62,223 bases of DNA from Hyphomicrobiales bacterium (GCA_002709005.1 PAPH01000039.1:1-62223); one strand, 5' to 3'. Positions 50,266-60,096 are shown, counted from the first letter of the stretch. Notes: generated by a model from the letters alone, not told the origin. Program-made: numbers and translations.

Positions 50266-51210
50266 TCAATCGTAAAGAACGGCGGAGATCTTCGGATCGT
50301 CCATGTTGGTCTTGTCGTACCAGTAGAAGCCCGTGTCGATGACCTTGGGAAGCTCCTCGCCCTTGGTGGCGGCGACCGCGGCTTTCACGGTTTCGTAGCC
50401 GATTCCGACGGGGTTCTGGGTGATCGCGCCGGCCATGGTGCCGTCCTTGATCGCTTCCTTCTGGGCGGTGCCGGAATCGTAGCCGATGACGACGAGGCCT
50501 TCGGTGCCGGTCTCGCGGACTGCATTGACGACGCCGATCGCCGAGCCTTCATTTGTGCCGAAGATACCCTTGAGGTCCGGGTTGGCGGTCATGATGGCCT
50601 TGGCGACCTCGGTCGACTTCAGGTGGTCGCCATCGCCGTACTGGACAGAGACGACTTCGACGTCCGGGTGCTTTTCCTTCATCGTGTTGAGGAAGCCGTC
50701 GCGGCGGTCGATGCCGGTGCGGCTGGTCTGGTCATGGGCGACGACGGCGACCTTGCCGCTTCCGCCGATCAGTTCGGCCATCTTGTCGGCGGCAAGGCCG
50801 GCTGCGGCGACGTTATCGGTCGTTGCGGTGGTGACCGGAATGTCGCTGTCGACACCAGAGTCGAAGGCGACGACCGGAATGCCGGCCTCGTCGGCCTGGC
50901 GCAGAAGCGGGATCGCCGCCTGGCTGTCGAGCGCGGCAAAGCCGATTGCCGCCGGCTTGTTGGCGAGTGCGGCGGCCAGCATGTCGATCTGCTTGTCGAC
51001 CATGGTTTCATTGTCGGGGCCTTCGAACGTCACCTTGACGCCGAATTCCTCGGCCGCCTGGTCCGCGCCGGCTTTGACGGCCTGCCAGAACTGGTGCTGG
51101 AAGCCCTTCGAGATCAGCGGGATATACATTTCCTGTGCGTGGGATGCGGGCGAAGCCGCAAACAGTCCCACAGCGCTGATAGCGCCAATAAGCGTACGAC
51201 GTGACAACAT
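50266..51210 (-). CDS. Sugar ABC transporter periplasmic binding protein (RbsB-type)
   Basis: Periplasmic sugar-binding protein of the Peripla_BP_4/RbsB class (314 residues). A signal peptide spans about residues 1-25 (MLSRRTLIGAISAVGLFAAS, then SHA). The mature part begins EMYIPLISKGFQHQFWQAV and has PAAIGFAALDSQAAI and IFGTNEGSAIGVVNAV. The start has AGGAGGAA upstream. Linked to rbsC and rbsA; the catabolic genes around suggest L-fucose or a stereochemically similar sugar as ligand (inference). The RR in the leader is not a full Tat motif. Confidence 0.9.
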   Translation of the reverse strand: MLSRRTLIGAISAVGLFAASPASHAQEMYIPLISKGFQHQFWQAVKAGADQAAEEFGVKVTFEGPDNETMVDKQIDMLAAALANKPAAIGFAALDSQAAIPLLRQADEAGIPVVAFDSGVDSDIPVTTATTDNVAAAGLAADKMAELIGGSGKVAVVAHDQTSRTGIDRRDGFLNTMKEKHPDVEVVSVQYGDGDHLKSTEVAKAIMTANPDLKGIFGTNEGSAIGVVNAVRETGTEGLVVIGYDSGTAQKEAIKDGTMAGAITQNPVGIGYETVKAAVAATKGEELPKVIDTGFYWYDKTNMDDPKISAVLYD

Positions 51211-51300
51211 GGTGTTTCCTCCTCGGTTGTTGTTCAACGTGACTGCATGAAACCCGGTTGAAGCGCCGCGCTCGCCGGGAGTGGCCGGTCTGTCCTCCGT

Positions 51301-52305
51301 TCAGACCTTCTTTCGGCGGAGCATGTCCGCATAGACGGCAAGAATGATGATCACGCCGGTGACCACCGTCTGCCATTCCTGGGCGACCGTGAGTACGCGC
51401 AGGCCGTTCGTCAGAACCGCCATGATGAGCGCGCCGATCAGCGTTCCGAGAATTGTGCCGCGTCCGCCCGACAGCGAGGTGCCGCCGATGACGACGGCGG
51501 CGATCGCCTCGAGTTCATAGCCGAGACCGAGCGCAGGCTGGGCGGAATTGAGGCGCGAGGCGATCAGCAATCCGCCGATTCCGACGATGCCGCCGGCGAG
51601 CGCGTAGACCGCCATCTTCCAGCGATCCGTGTTGACACCCGAAAGCCGCACCGCTTCCTCGTTGGAGCCGAGCGCGAATGTGTAGCGGCCGAGCACCGTG
51701 TTGGAGAGGATGTAGGAGGCGACGATGGCGACGATGAACAGGATCAGCACGCCGTTGGGGATAGGTACCGCGGGGATGATCTCGCCGATCAGCGAGCCGC
51801 GCGAGATCAGGTCGAAGCCGGGTGTGTCGTTGAAATAGATCGGCCGCGTGCCGGAGATGACCAGCGACAGGCCCTTGAGGATCAGCATCATGCCGAGCGT
51901 GGCGATAAACGGCGGGATCTTCATCTTGGCGACGAAGGTGCCCGAGCACAGCCCGCAGAAGGCGCCGGTGGCGATCGCGGTGACCACGCCCACGGGCAGG
52001 GGCATGCCGAGATAGGTGAGCACCACACCCGTCATCACGGCGGTGAAGGTCATCATGGTGCCGACGGACAGGTCGATGCCGCCGGTGATGATGACGAGGG
52101 TCGCCGCCACCGCCAGCACCCCGTTGACCGATGTGGCCTGCAGAATGGCGATCATGTTCGAGGTCTGCATGAAATTGGGCGAGGCGATCGAGAAGCCGAT
52201 CAGCAGCACGATGAGGCTCGCAAAGGCCAACAGCCGCTGCTGGGCGCCGCCGCCGATCAGCCTCTTTTTCCCGCCGGTCTGCGCCGCGTCCATCGTCTGG
52301 GTCAT
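51301..52305 (-). CDS. Sugar ABC transporter permease (RbsC-type)
   Basis: Membrane permease of the ribose/xylose/galactoside class (334 residues) with eight or more hydrophobic helices. Signature: [20 protein letters not shown] near residue 63, then [15 protein letters not shown] near 205 and the [19 protein letters not shown] coupling region near 265. ATG 52305 overlaps the rbsA stop (ATGA). An upstream extension of the frame is Arg-rich and lies inside rbsA, so it is not real. Confidence 0.92.
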   Translation of the reverse strand: MTQTMDAAQTGGKKRLIGGGAQQRLLAFASLIVLLIGFSIASPNFMQTSNMIAILQATSVNGVLAVAATLVIITGGIDLSVGTMMTFTAVMTGVVLTYLGMPLPVGVVTAIATGAFCGLCSGTFVAKMKIPPFIATLGMMLILKGLSLVISGTRPIYFNDTPGFDLISRGSLIGEIIPAVPIPNGVLILFIVAIVASYILSNTVLGRYTFALGSNEEAVRLSGVNTDRWKMAVYALAGGIVGIGGLLIASRLNSAQPALGLGYELEAIAAVVIGGTSLSGGRGTILGTLIGALIMAVLTNGLRVLTVAQEWQTVVTGVIIILAVYADMLRRKKV

Positions 52306-53828
52306 GCCACCTCTCCCACGGGCGCCATCGCGGCTTCGCGCTGGGTCGCCAGTTCCATGATCTGTTCCTGTGTCGTTTCCGCGCCGCCGGGCAGAATGCC
52401 GGTCAGCCGTCCCTCGCACATCACCGCGATGCGGTGGGAGAGGCGCATGACCTCGGGCAGTTCGGATGAGATCACGACGATCGCGCGGCCCTGGGCGGCC
52501 AACTCCTCGAGCAGCTTGTAGATTTCGGACTTCGCCCCGACATCGATGCCGCGCGTCGGCTCGTCGAAAAAGAGGATATCGCAGTCGCGCAGCAGCCATT
52601 TGGCGACGACGACCTTCTGCTGGTTGCCGCCCGACAAAAGCCTGACCTCCTGGCGGTCCGACGGCGTGCGGATGCCGAGCTGGCCGATATATTTCTGCGC
52701 CGTCTCGCGCATCCCGCGCTCGTCGAGAACGCCGGCCTTCGAAGTGAAGCGATCGAGGCTCGCGAGCGCGATGTTGGCGCGCACATCCATGCCGGTCGCC
52801 AATCCGAAGCGCTTGCGGTCTTCCGAGAGATAGCCGATGCCGGCGCGCACGGCGTCGCTCGGCGAATGGATCGAGACCGACTTGCCGTGGACGAGGATCT
52901 CCCCATCGTCGCGCGGGTCGGCGCCGAAGACCGCGCGGGCCACTTCCGTCCGTCCGGCGCCCATCAGGCCAGCAAAGCCGACAATCTCCCCCTTGCGCAC
53001 GGTGAAGGAAACGTCGCGGATCTCGCGGCCGCGGCTCAGGTTGCGGACTTCGAGGGCGATTTCATTGTTCGCGGTATCGGGAACGTCGAGCGGCTTTTCA
53101 GACACCTCGCGGCCGACCATCATCGAGATGATGCGGGAGAGCGGGGTGGTCGCCGCATCCACAGTGTCGACATATTCGCCGTCGCGCATGACGGTCACGC
53201 GGTCGGCGATGCGCTTGATCTCGTCCATCTTGTGGCTGATGTAGATGATGCCGACGCCTTCGCTCCTGAGCTTGCGGATGATGACGAAGAGTTCGGCGAT
53301 CTCGGCGTCGTTCAGCGCCGCGGTGGGCTCGTCCATGATGAGGACGCGCGACTTGTAGGAGAGCGCCTTGGCGATCTCGACCATCTGCTGCTTGGCGATG
53401 GTCAGCGTGTCCACCTGCGCTTTCGGATCGAGCTTCAGGTTCATGGACCGGAAGATGCCGGCAGTTTTGGCGTTGAGTGCCGGTTCGTCGAGGCGGCCGA
53501 AGGATTTGCGTGGCTCGCGGCCGATGAAGACGTTCTGTGCTGCGGTCAGATCGTTCATCAGGGAGAGTTCCTGATGGATGATGCCGATACCGAGATCGGT
53601 CGCCGCACGCGGGCTGTCGGGGTCGACGGGTTCGCCGTCAAAGAGGATTTCACCGCCGTCGCGGCGATAATTGCCCGACAGGATCTTCATCAGCGTCGAC
53701 TTGCCGGCGCCGTTCTCGCCCATCAGGGCGTGGACCTCCCCCTCGCGCAGATCGAAGCGAACATCCTTGAGGGCATGCACCCCCGGAAAACGCTTCTCGA
53801 TCCCCCGCATTTCAACCAGCATTTTCAT
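52302..53828 (-). CDS. Sugar ABC transporter ATPase (RbsA-type, two domains)
   Basis: Cytosolic ATPase with two tandem nucleotide-binding domains (508 residues). The first Walker A is [14 protein letters not shown] near residue 36, followed by [15 protein letters not shown] and [11 protein letters not shown] near 160. The second domain has the typical degenerate loop [16 protein letters not shown] near 285 and [15 protein letters not shown] near 400. Met 53828 follows GGGAGGG; Met two codons later is possible. Coupled to rbsC, 37 bases after the SDR gene. Confidence 0.93.
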   Translation of the reverse strand: MKMLVEMRGIEKRFPGVHALKDVRFDLREGEVHALMGENGAGKSTLMKILSGNYRRDGGEILFDGEPVDPDSPRAATDLGIGIIHQELSLMNDLTAAQNVFIGREPRKSFGRLDEPALNAKTAGIFRSMNLKLDPKAQVDTLTIAKQQMVEIAKALSYKSRVLIMDEPTAALNDAEIAELFVIIRKLRSEGVGIIYISHKMDEIKRIADRVTVMRDGEYVDTVDAATTPLSRIISMMVGREVSEKPLDVPDTANNEIALEVRNLSRGREIRDVSFTVRKGEIVGFAGLMGAGRTEVARAVFGADPRDDGEILVHGKSVSIHSPSDAVRAGIGYLSEDRKRFGLATGMDVRANIALASLDRFTSKAGVLDERGMRETAQKYIGQLGIRTPSDRQEVRLLSGGNQQKVVVAKWLLRDCDILFFDEPTRGIDVGAKSEIYKLLEELAAQGRAIVVISSELPEVMRLSHRIAVMCEGRLTGILPGGAETTQEQIMELATQREAAMAPVGEVA

Positions 53829-53865
53829 CAACTGCGGCCCTCCCAAGCCGAGCTTCAGCTTCTCC

Positions 53866-54618
53866 TCAGATCGTCACTCCACCATCGACCACCAATGACT
53901 GGCCGGTCACGAACCGGCTGCCGTCCGACAGAAGGTAGAGAATCATCGGCGTCATGTCGTCGACGGTTGCCAGCCGGCCGAGCGGCTGGCGTGCGACGAA
54001 ATCCTTCTCCGCCTGGACGGGATCGGCGGCGGACGCGATCCGGCCGCGCAGCGACGGCGTGTCGACGGTCGCCGGGCAGAGTGAATTGACGCGCAGCCCG
54101 GTACGGACGAAATCCGCGGCGACGCCCTTCGTCAGGCCGATGACGGCGGCCTTGGTGGCGCCGTAGGCGGTGCGGTTCGGAAAGCCTTTTATGGAGGATG
54201 CCATCGACGCCATGTTGACGATCGAGGCCGTGCCCGTGGCCCCGCAGCGGCGCAGCATGCCCGGCAGCAGCGCGCGGATGATCCGCACCATCGAGGTGAC
54301 GTTCAGGGTGACGCTGAATTCCCAGTCCTCGTCGGACAGATCGAGGATCGTGCCGTTGTGAACGAAGCCTGCGCAATTGAACAAACCGTCGAGATCTGGA
54401 AGTTCGTCGGCGATTGCCAGAATGTCCGCCGGATCGGTGACGTCGAGCCGTCGCGTGGTTATTCCGGGCGCTTCCTCCTTGAGTGAATTGAGCGCGTCCT
54501 CGTTGATATCGGTCGCATGGACTTTCGCACCTTCCCTGGCGCACATGACCGCTGCCGCGCGCCCCATGCCCTGGCCGGCGGCCGTGATCAGGATCGTCTT
54601 GTTGTCGAGTTGGCCCAT
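53866..54618 (-). CDS. SDR dehydrogenase, probable 2-keto-3-deoxy-L-fuconate dehydrogenase
   Basis: Short-chain dehydrogenase (250 residues). NAD-binding [12 protein letters not shown] near residue 12, NCAG near 80, active-site Ser in VNMASMAS and Tyr/Lys in [11 protein letters not shown] near 147. C-terminal [15 protein letters not shown] is standard. In the proposed pathway it oxidises 2-keto-3-deoxy-L-fuconate to the 2,4-diketo acid. Two adjacent ATG codons (54621, 54618) are possible; 54618 spaces better from GGGGAG. It follows the UxaA-type gene by 23 bases. Confidence 0.87.
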   Translation of the reverse strand: MGQLDNKTILITAAGQGMGRAAAVMCAREGAKVHATDINEDALNSLKEEAPGITTRRLDVTDPADILAIADELPDLDGLFNCAGFVHNGTILDLSDEDWEFSVTLNVTSMVRIIRALLPGMLRRCGATGTASIVNMASMASSIKGFPNRTAYGATKAAVIGLTKGVAADFVRTGLRVNSLCPATVDTPSLRGRIASAADPVQAEKDFVARQPLGRLATVDDMTPMILYLLSDGSRFVTGQSLVVDGGVTI

Positions 54619-54641
54619 CATTCTCCCCGGAGGTCTTTCAT

Positions 54642-56165
54642 TCACATCACCGCGCCGATCTGCCATGGCACGAATTCCACTCCGCCGAAGCCGAGTTCCT
54701 CGCTCCTGGTGTTTTCCCCCGAAGCGACTCGGATCATCAGTTCGAAGAGCTCGCGGCCCTTCTCTTCGATGCTCACGCCTTCAGTGACGATGTCGCCGCA
54801 GTTGAGGTCCATGTCATCTGACATGCGCGCGAACATCTCGGAATTGGTCGCAATCTTGATGCCCGGCGTCGGCTTGTAGCCGGAGACCGATCCGCGCCCG
54901 GTGGTAAACACGATCAGGTTCGCTCCAGACGCCACCTGGCCGGTAACGGAGCAGGGATCGAAGCCGGGGCTGTCCATGAAGACGAAGCCGCGGGTATCGA
55001 TCTTTTCGCCGAACAGATAGACGCCGTTCAAGGGCGCGGTACCGCTCTTTGCCGTCGCGCCGAGCGATTTCTCGAGGATGGTCGTCAGTCCGCCGCGTTT
55101 GTTGCCGGGGCTCGGATTGTTGTCCATCTCGCCGCCGTTGCGGGCGGTGTAATCCTCCCACCAGCGGATGCGGGCGATCAGTTTCTCGCCGATTTCGACG
55201 GTCGCCGCACGGCGCGTCAGCAGATGCTCGGCGCCATAAATCTCGGAGGTTTCCGAAAGGATGGTCGTGCCGCCGTGACGGACGAGAAGATCGGACGCGT
55301 GGCCGAGCGCCGGGTTCGCGGTGATGCCGGAATAGCCGTCCGAGCCGCCGCACTGCATGCCGACGGTGATTTCCGAGATCGGCACCTCCTCGCGGGTCGC
55401 GCGCTTGGCGATTTCGGCCACGCCGCGCAGTTCCTCGAGACCCTTTTCGATCGTCTTGCGTGTGCCGCCGACATGCTGGATGGTCATGTAGCGCAGTGCG
55501 CCGTCGGCGCGGATCGGACGGCCGCCGACGAGATCGGCGAGTTGCATGACCTCGCAGCCGAGGCCGACGAGCAGGATACCGCCGAAATTGGGGTGCTGGG
55601 CATAGCCCGACAGCGTACGGAAAAGAGTTGCGTAGCCTTCGTCCTTGCCCGACATTCCGCAGCCGGTGCCGTGGGTGATCGGAACGACGCCGTCGATATT
55701 GGAAAAATCCTCGAGCAGGCCGGATTTTTCGGCTGCCTCGGCGATAAAGTTGGCCACCGAGCCCGAGCAGTTCACCGATGTGAGGATGCCGAGATAGTTG
55801 CGCGTACCGACGCGTCCGTCGGCGCGCTTGTAGCCCCTGAAGGTGCGGTTCTCGTCGATCGGTTCGAGCGCGGTATTCTGGCTGGCGAAACCGTAGTCGC
55901 GGCTGTGTTCGCTCATGCCGAGATTATGGACATGAACATGTTCGCCGGGCGAGATGGCAGATTTCGCCTGACCGATGATCTGGCCGTAGCGGACGACGTT
56001 TTCGCCTTCGGCAATGGCGCTGGTGGCGATCTTGTGGCCGCGGGAAACCGTCTGCGGAAGCGGGACGGGAACGCCGTCGACAGTCAGGCCGGCCGCAAGG
56101 TCGGCGAGCGCGATGACGACATTGTCGTCGGCGTGCAACCTGATCGTTTTGCCTTTTGGCTCCAC
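54642..56165 (-). CDS. UxaA-family dehydratase, probable L-fuconate dehydratase
   Basis: Altronate-dehydratase-type enzyme with both parts in one chain (507 residues). An N-terminal SAF domain covers residues 1-95 (GHKIATSAIAEGENVVRYG, then VHVHNLGMSEHSRDY). The UxaA catalytic domain follows, with GVVPITHGTGCGMSG near 160, TVGMQCGGSDGYSGITANPA near 265 and MDSPGFDPCSVTGQ near 395. The conserved cysteines probably hold metal. No uronate isomerase or altronate genes are nearby; context points to L-fuconate, as for Campylobacter's split UxaA-like pair. It is the first gene of the minus-strand operon. Confidence 0.85.
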   Translation of the reverse strand: MEPKGKTIRLHADDNVVIALADLAAGLTVDGVPVPLPQTVSRGHKIATSAIAEGENVVRYGQIIGQAKSAISPGEHVHVHNLGMSEHSRDYGFASQNTALEPIDENRTFRGYKRADGRVGTRNYLGILTSVNCSGSVANFIAEAAEKSGLLEDFSNIDGVVPITHGTGCGMSGKDEGYATLFRTLSGYAQHPNFGGILLVGLGCEVMQLADLVGGRPIRADGALRYMTIQHVGGTRKTIEKGLEELRGVAEIAKRATREEVPISEITVGMQCGGSDGYSGITANPALGHASDLLVRHGGTTILSETSEIYGAEHLLTRRAATVEIGEKLIARIRWWEDYTARNGGEMDNNPSPGNKRGGLTTILEKSLGATAKSGTAPLNGVYLFGEKIDTRGFVFMDSPGFDPCSVTGQVASGANLIVFTTGRGSVSGYKPTPGIKIATNSEMFARMSDDMDLNCGDIVTEGVSIEEKGRELFELMIRVASGENTRSEELGFGGVEFVPWQIGAVM

Positions 56166-56220
56166 CCGTTTTACTCCGTGCAGGGACGTCTTTTCGCGCC
56201 GTATTTTCTTGACGACTAGA

Positions 56221-56253
56221 TTGACTTGAGAGGCGTGTCAACTAACATGTTAG
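56221..56253. promoter_or_regulatory. Divergent promoters and operator of the fucose island
   Basis: Plus strand: TTGACT (56221-56226), 16 bases, TAACAT (56243-56248) for gntR. Minus strand: a perfect TTGACA at 56241-56236 for the uxaA operon, with a weak -10 (TAGTCG) after 17 bases. A perfect palindrome CTAACATGTTAG (56242-56253) covers the gntR -10 and abuts the uxaA -35. Likely operator of the adjacent GntR protein. Confidence 0.6.
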
Positions 56254-56272
56254 AATGAAAGATGAGGTGGCG

Positions 56273-56977
56273 ATGTCGGACATCATCGGGGAGGAGCCAC
56301 GGCTCGCGGCGATCGGGGAGATGGCCGGTTCGCTGGCGCAACGCGTCTATCTCTCGTTGCGCGAGGCGATCCTGACGCTGGAATACCGGCCGGGCGCGGT
56401 GATCCGGAAATCGTTGATATGCCAGCAGCTTGGCGTGTCCCGCCAGCCGGTTTCGGAGGCGATCACACGGTTGTCCTCTGAAGGCCTGGTGGATGTCATT
56501 CCTCAGTCGGCGACCCGGGTCTCGCGGTTCTCGCTGGCCGACCTGCGCGAATCCTCCTTTCTGCGCGAAGCGGTCGAACTGGCCGCTGTGGAAAAGGTCG
56601 CCGAGCAGCGGAGCGAGGAGCAACTCGCCCAGCTCAGCCGGACGCTGCGGTTACAGGAATTGCTGATGGCCGACGGAGACAGCGCGGGCTTCTACCAGAC
56701 GGACGAGGATTTTCACGCGCTGCTGATGGAACTCACCGGCTTTCCGGGCGTGGTCTCCACCGCGGCCGCCGTTTCCACTCCGCTCAAGCGGGCACGGCTC
56801 GCCATCCTGCCCGAACCCGGGCGACCGGCGGAAGTGATCGCCGAACACCGCGCCATCGTCGAGGCGATCCGCAATCGCGACGTCGACGCCGCGCGCGCGG
56901 CCATGCGGCTCCACCTCGGTCAACTGATGTCACGCATCGAGCCGCTGGAACGCCAGCGACCCGACCTTTTCCGCTAA
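56273..56977 (+). CDS. GntR/FadR-family (FCD) regulator of the fucose island
   Basis: Transcription factor with an N-terminal winged helix-turn-helix (residues about 12-75: RVYLSLREAILTLEYRPG, then LGVSRQPVSEAITRLSSEGL) and a C-terminal all-helical FCD ligand domain (234 residues from Met 56273). FCD metal ligands are suggested by DEDFHALL near 147 and EHRAIVEAI near 190, plus MRLHLGQL near 212. Met 56273 has GAGGTGG upstream; ATG 56255 lacks a ribosome site. First gene of a plus-strand operon with the AKR, fucU and lactonase. Confidence 0.88.
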   Translation: MSDIIGEEPRLAAIGEMAGSLAQRVYLSLREAILTLEYRPGAVIRKSLICQQLGVSRQPVSEAITRLSSEGLVDVIPQSATRVSRFSLADLRESSFLREAVELAAVEKVAEQRSEEQLAQLSRTLRLQELLMADGDSAGFYQTDEDFHALLMELTGFPGVVSTAAAVSTPLKRARLAILPEPGRPAEVIAEHRAIVEAIRNRDVDAARAAMRLHLGQLMSRIEPLERQRPDLFR

Positions 56978-56991
56978 TCTGGGGAGCTGAC

Positions 56992-58044
56992 GTGAAAGCC
57001 TCTGACACTCTTCTTCTGAACCGCCGGACGGCCACGCCGGTTACCCTGACCCGCATGGGATTTGGCGGCGCGGTGCTGGGCAACATGTACCGCAAGATTT
57101 CCGAGGAGGACGCGCAAGGGGCGCTGCAGGCGGCATTTGATGCCGGCATCCGGCATTTCGACACGGCACCGCAATACGGACTCGGCCGGTCGGAGATGCG
57201 CTTCGGCGAGGCCCTTGCCCGCTTCGGCCGCGACAATATCGTGCTGGCGACAAAGATCGGCCGGCTGCTGTTGGACTGCGAACCCGACGAGGTCACGCCG
57301 GAGACTTTTGTCGATGTGCCGCAGAAGCGCATCGTCTTCGACTACACCTATGACGGCGTGATGCGCAGCTACGAGGCGAGCAGGAAACGTCTGGGCGTCG
57401 CCAATTCCGACATTCTCCATGTCCACGACGTCTGCGTGTTTTCGCAGGGATCGCAGGAGAAGAGCGATGCCAAGGTGCGCGAACTCTTCGACGGCGGCGG
57501 CTACAAGGCGCTCGTCGAACTGCGCAACGCCGGCGAGATTTCGGCGATCGGGGCAGGGGTCAACGAGTGGCAGGTGTGCGAAAAGCTTTTGGGCCTGGGC
57601 GATTTCGACTGCTTCCTGCTCGCCGGCCGCTACACGCTCCTCGAACAGGAGGCGCTCGACACCTTCCTGCCGCTGTGCGTGAAACGCGATGTCGGCATCA
57701 TTCTCGGCGGGCCCTATAATTCCGGTATTCTCGCGACCGGGCCTGTCGAGGGCGCGCGCTACAACTATGCGCTCGCGCCCGAGCCGATCTTGGAGAAGGT
57801 GCGGAAGATGGAGGCGGTCTGCGCCGCCCACGATACACCGCTGATCGCCGCAGCGCTTCAGTTCGTTCTCGGCCATTCCGCCGTGCGGTCGGTCATTCCG
57901 GGAGCAGCGAATGCGGGCGAAGTGGAAACCAATGTCGGCCTTCTCGAACGTTCGATCCCGGATATGCTATGGCAGGATCTGCGCGGCGAGGGGCTGATCC
58001 GGCCTGATGCGCCGCTGCCGGGAGAACATGTCGATGTTGCGTAA
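56992..58044 (+). CDS. Aldo/keto reductase, probable L-fucose dehydrogenase
   Basis: TIM-barrel NAD(P)-dependent oxidoreductase (350 residues). Catalytic tetrad positions visible: Asp57 and Tyr62 in FDTAPQYGLGRSE, Lys88 in LATKIGR, His in ILHVHDV near 142. Family members of this type oxidise aldoses such as L-fucose, L-galactose or D-arabinose to lactones. GTG start with GGGGAG five bases upstream, 14 bases after gntR. Its 3' end overlaps fucU, so the two are coupled. Confidence 0.85.
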   Translation: MKASDTLLLNRRTATPVTLTRMGFGGAVLGNMYRKISEEDAQGALQAAFDAGIRHFDTAPQYGLGRSEMRFGEALARFGRDNIVLATKIGRLLLDCEPDEVTPETFVDVPQKRIVFDYTYDGVMRSYEASRKRLGVANSDILHVHDVCVFSQGSQEKSDAKVRELFDGGGYKALVELRNAGEISAIGAGVNEWQVCEKLLGLGDFDCFLLAGRYTLLEQEALDTFLPLCVKRDVGIILGGPYNSGILATGPVEGARYNYALAPEPILEKVRKMEAVCAAHDTPLIAAALQFVLGHSAVRSVIPGAANAGEVETNVGLLERSIPDMLWQDLRGEGLIRPDAPLPGEHVDVA

Positions 58045-58465
58045 CATTCCGTCCATCCTGTCACCGAACCTCCTTCATGCGCTGCGCGCAATGGGGCATG
58101 GCGACGAAATCGTCATCGGCGACGCCAATTTTCCGGCCGAAAGCATAGGTCCCACCTGCATAAGGCTCGACGGCATATCGGCGAGCGATGTCCTGCGCGC
58201 GGTGCTCACCGTCATGCCGCTCGATACCTTCGTCGACGAACCGGCGCTGACGATGCAGGTGGTGGGAGACCCGGAATCGATTCCCGAGGCGGTGGCGGAT
58301 TTCCAGACCATCATCGATGCAACGGCGGACAACCCGGCGAAGATCGCCACACTGGAGCGCTTCGCCTTTTATGAGCGGGCCGCGAAGGCTTACGCTGTCA
58401 TCCAGACGGGTGAATCGCGGCTCTACAGCAATATAATCCTCAAAAAGGGAGTGATCGCGCCGTGA
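58034..58465 (+). CDS. fucU: L-fucose mutarotase (RbsD/FucU family)
   Basis: Interconverts alpha and beta anomers of L-fucose (143 residues). MLRNIPSILSPNLLHALRAM and GHGDEIVIGDANFPA align well with E. coli FucU, including His22. The C-terminal RFAFYERAAKAYAVIQTGE and NIILKKGVIAP are also diagnostic. ATG 58034 matches the E. coli N-terminus; ATG 58028 is closer to GGAG and possible. It overlaps the AKR gene by 11 bases and the lactonase gene by four. It is the best indicator that the island's sugar is L-fucose. Confidence 0.93.
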   Translation: MLRNIPSILSPNLLHALRAMGHGDEIVIGDANFPAESIGPTCIRLDGISASDVLRAVLTVMPLDTFVDEPALTMQVVGDPESIPEAVADFQTIIDATADNPAKIATLERFAFYERAAKAYAVIQTGESRLYSNIILKKGVIAP

Positions 58466-59283
58466 TCATCGATGCGCACCAGCACTTCTGGATGGTCGGG
58501 CGGGGAGACTACGGATGGCTGACGCCGGAATCGGGCGGGCTTTATCAGGATTACCTGCCCGATGACCTCATGCCGTTGATGAAGAAGACGGGTGTGGACG
58601 GCACGATCCTGGTACAGGCGGCGCCGACGGTGGCAGAAACCGAATTCCTGCTCTCGCTTGCCAGTGACAACGACTTCGTTCTTGGCGTGGTCGGCTGGAT
58701 CGATTTCGAGAGCCTCACAGTCTGGGACGATATCGACCAGCTCGCCGATCATGAGAAGCTCGTCGGCCTGCGTCCGATGATTCAGGATATTCCGGACGAC
58801 GACTGGATGCTCAAACCCGGTCTGGCGCCGGCCTTCGAGGCGCTCTCGACCTACGGTCTCACTTTCGACGCGCTCACTTGCCCGCGCCATCTCAAAAACC
58901 TCGAAACCCTGATCGACCGCTATCCGGAGATGCGGGTGGTGATCGATCACGCGTCGAAGCCGCAGATTAGGGACGGCGCCTATGCCGAATGGGCGGCGAA
59001 CATGCGCCTTCTCGCCGAAACGACCACCGCCTGGTGCAAACTCTCGGGCCTGGTCACGGAAGCTGCCGGCGATTGGTCTATCGACGATCTGCGTCCCTAT
59101 ACCGACCGGCTGCTCGAGACTTTCGGGCCCGAGCGCCTGATCTGGGGATCGGACTGGCCGGTCTGTACGCTGGCGGCGAGCTACGAGCGGTGGCACGACA
59201 CCGCGCTCGAACTGGTCGGTGGCGACGAGGAGGTTCGCGCGGCGATCTTCGGTGAAAACGCCAAACGCGCCTACTGCCTTTAA
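58462..59283 (+). CDS. Amidohydrolase, probable L-fuconolactonase
   Basis: Metal-dependent hydrolase of the amidohydrolase_2 family, COG3618 type (273 residues). MIIDAHQHFWMVGRGDYGWL at the N-terminus has the H-x-H motif; VVIDHASKPQIRDGAY near 157, KLSGLVTEA near 195 and IWGSDWPVC near 228 are typical. Lactonases of this group hydrolyse L-fucono- and L-rhamnono-lactones. GTG start overlaps the fucU stop. The convergent GntR gene ends 11 bases away, with no clear terminator. Confidence 0.88.
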   Translation: MIIDAHQHFWMVGRGDYGWLTPESGGLYQDYLPDDLMPLMKKTGVDGTILVQAAPTVAETEFLLSLASDNDFVLGVVGWIDFESLTVWDDIDQLADHEKLVGLRPMIQDIPDDDWMLKPGLAPAFEALSTYGLTFDALTCPRHLKNLETLIDRYPEMRVVIDHASKPQIRDGAYAEWAANMRLLAETTTAWCKLSGLVTEAAGDWSIDDLRPYTDRLLETFGPERLIWGSDWPVCTLAASYERWHDTALELVGGDEEVRAAIFGENAKRAYCL

Positions 59284-59294
59284 GGATCTGAATT

Positions 59295-60014
59295 CTAAAG
59301 GTCGATCCTGCCGAAGACGTCGGCCAGCGAGGGTTCGCTGTCGCCTCGCTCGACCAGGTCGAGGCCGGAATGAAGATCGACCATGTGGCTCTTCATGATT
59401 TCCTCGGCCGCACTCTCGTTTCTGGCCGCGAAAGCCTTCAGCAGCGCATGGTGCGAATGGCTTTCGCAACTGGTGTCGCGGCGGCGCCAGTAGAGCGCGA
59501 TGATCAGCGACGAGCGAGATATCAGCGTGTGCAGGATCTGGGTGAGCACCGCCTGGTCGGCGATTTCGGCGATCGCCAGGTGGAAGGCGCCGGATTGCGA
59601 CAGCGCCAGCCCCATATCGCCGCGCTCGGTAATTTCGTGTTCCGCGTCGATATGGTGCTGGAGAACGGCTAGTCCGTCCGGCGTCATGTTGCGGGCCGCC
59701 ATCCGCGCGATCCGCGGCTCGATCAGCGCGCGGGCCTCGAAGACCTCGTGGGCCTCGCGGATCGTCGGGCGCGAAACGAAAGCGCCGCGATTGCGCTCGA
59801 TCGTGACGAGACCTCCATGAGCCAGCGCCTGAAGCGCGGTGCGGGCGACGGTGCGGCTGACGCCGAACGTGTCGCCGACCTCGTCCTCGGCGAGCTTCAT
59901 GCCCGGGCGCAGCCGGTGCTGGAGAATGGCGGCCTCCAGCTTGTGGCAAATCTCGACGGCCTTTCCCGGGGGCAGGGAAAAACTGCTTCTGAGATCCGCT
60001 GGTACGATGTTCAT
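59295..60014 (-). CDS. Second GntR-family (FCD) regulator
   Basis: GntR regulator (239 residues). Winged helix-turn-helix at about residues 20-80 (AILQHRLRPGMKLAEDEVGD, then TFGVSRTVARTALQALAHGG) and FCD domain from about 90 (EARALIEPRIARMAARN, SHSHHALLKAFAARN, KSHMVDLHSGL). It is divergent from an ABC operon with a sigma-54 promoter. An inverted repeat lies in the shared region, so control of that operon is likelier than of the fucose genes. Met 60014 is chosen; the frame extends 31 codons upstream with no ribosome site. Confidence 0.88.
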   Translation of the reverse strand: MNIVPADLRSSFSLPPGKAVEICHKLEAAILQHRLRPGMKLAEDEVGDTFGVSRTVARTALQALAHGGLVTIERNRGAFVSRPTIREAHEVFEARALIEPRIARMAARNMTPDGLAVLQHHIDAEHEITERGDMGLALSQSGAFHLAIAEIADQAVLTQILHTLISRSSLIIALYWRRRDTSCESHSHHALLKAFAARNESAAEEIMKSHMVDLHSGLDLVERGDSEPSLADVFGRIDL

Positions 60015-60096
60015 GGCCGCCTCTGGCGTGGGGTGCGCGGAGAGTACGTCCGCCGAAACCCAGATAACAGTTTGTCTGAATTCAAACAACGTCAAT

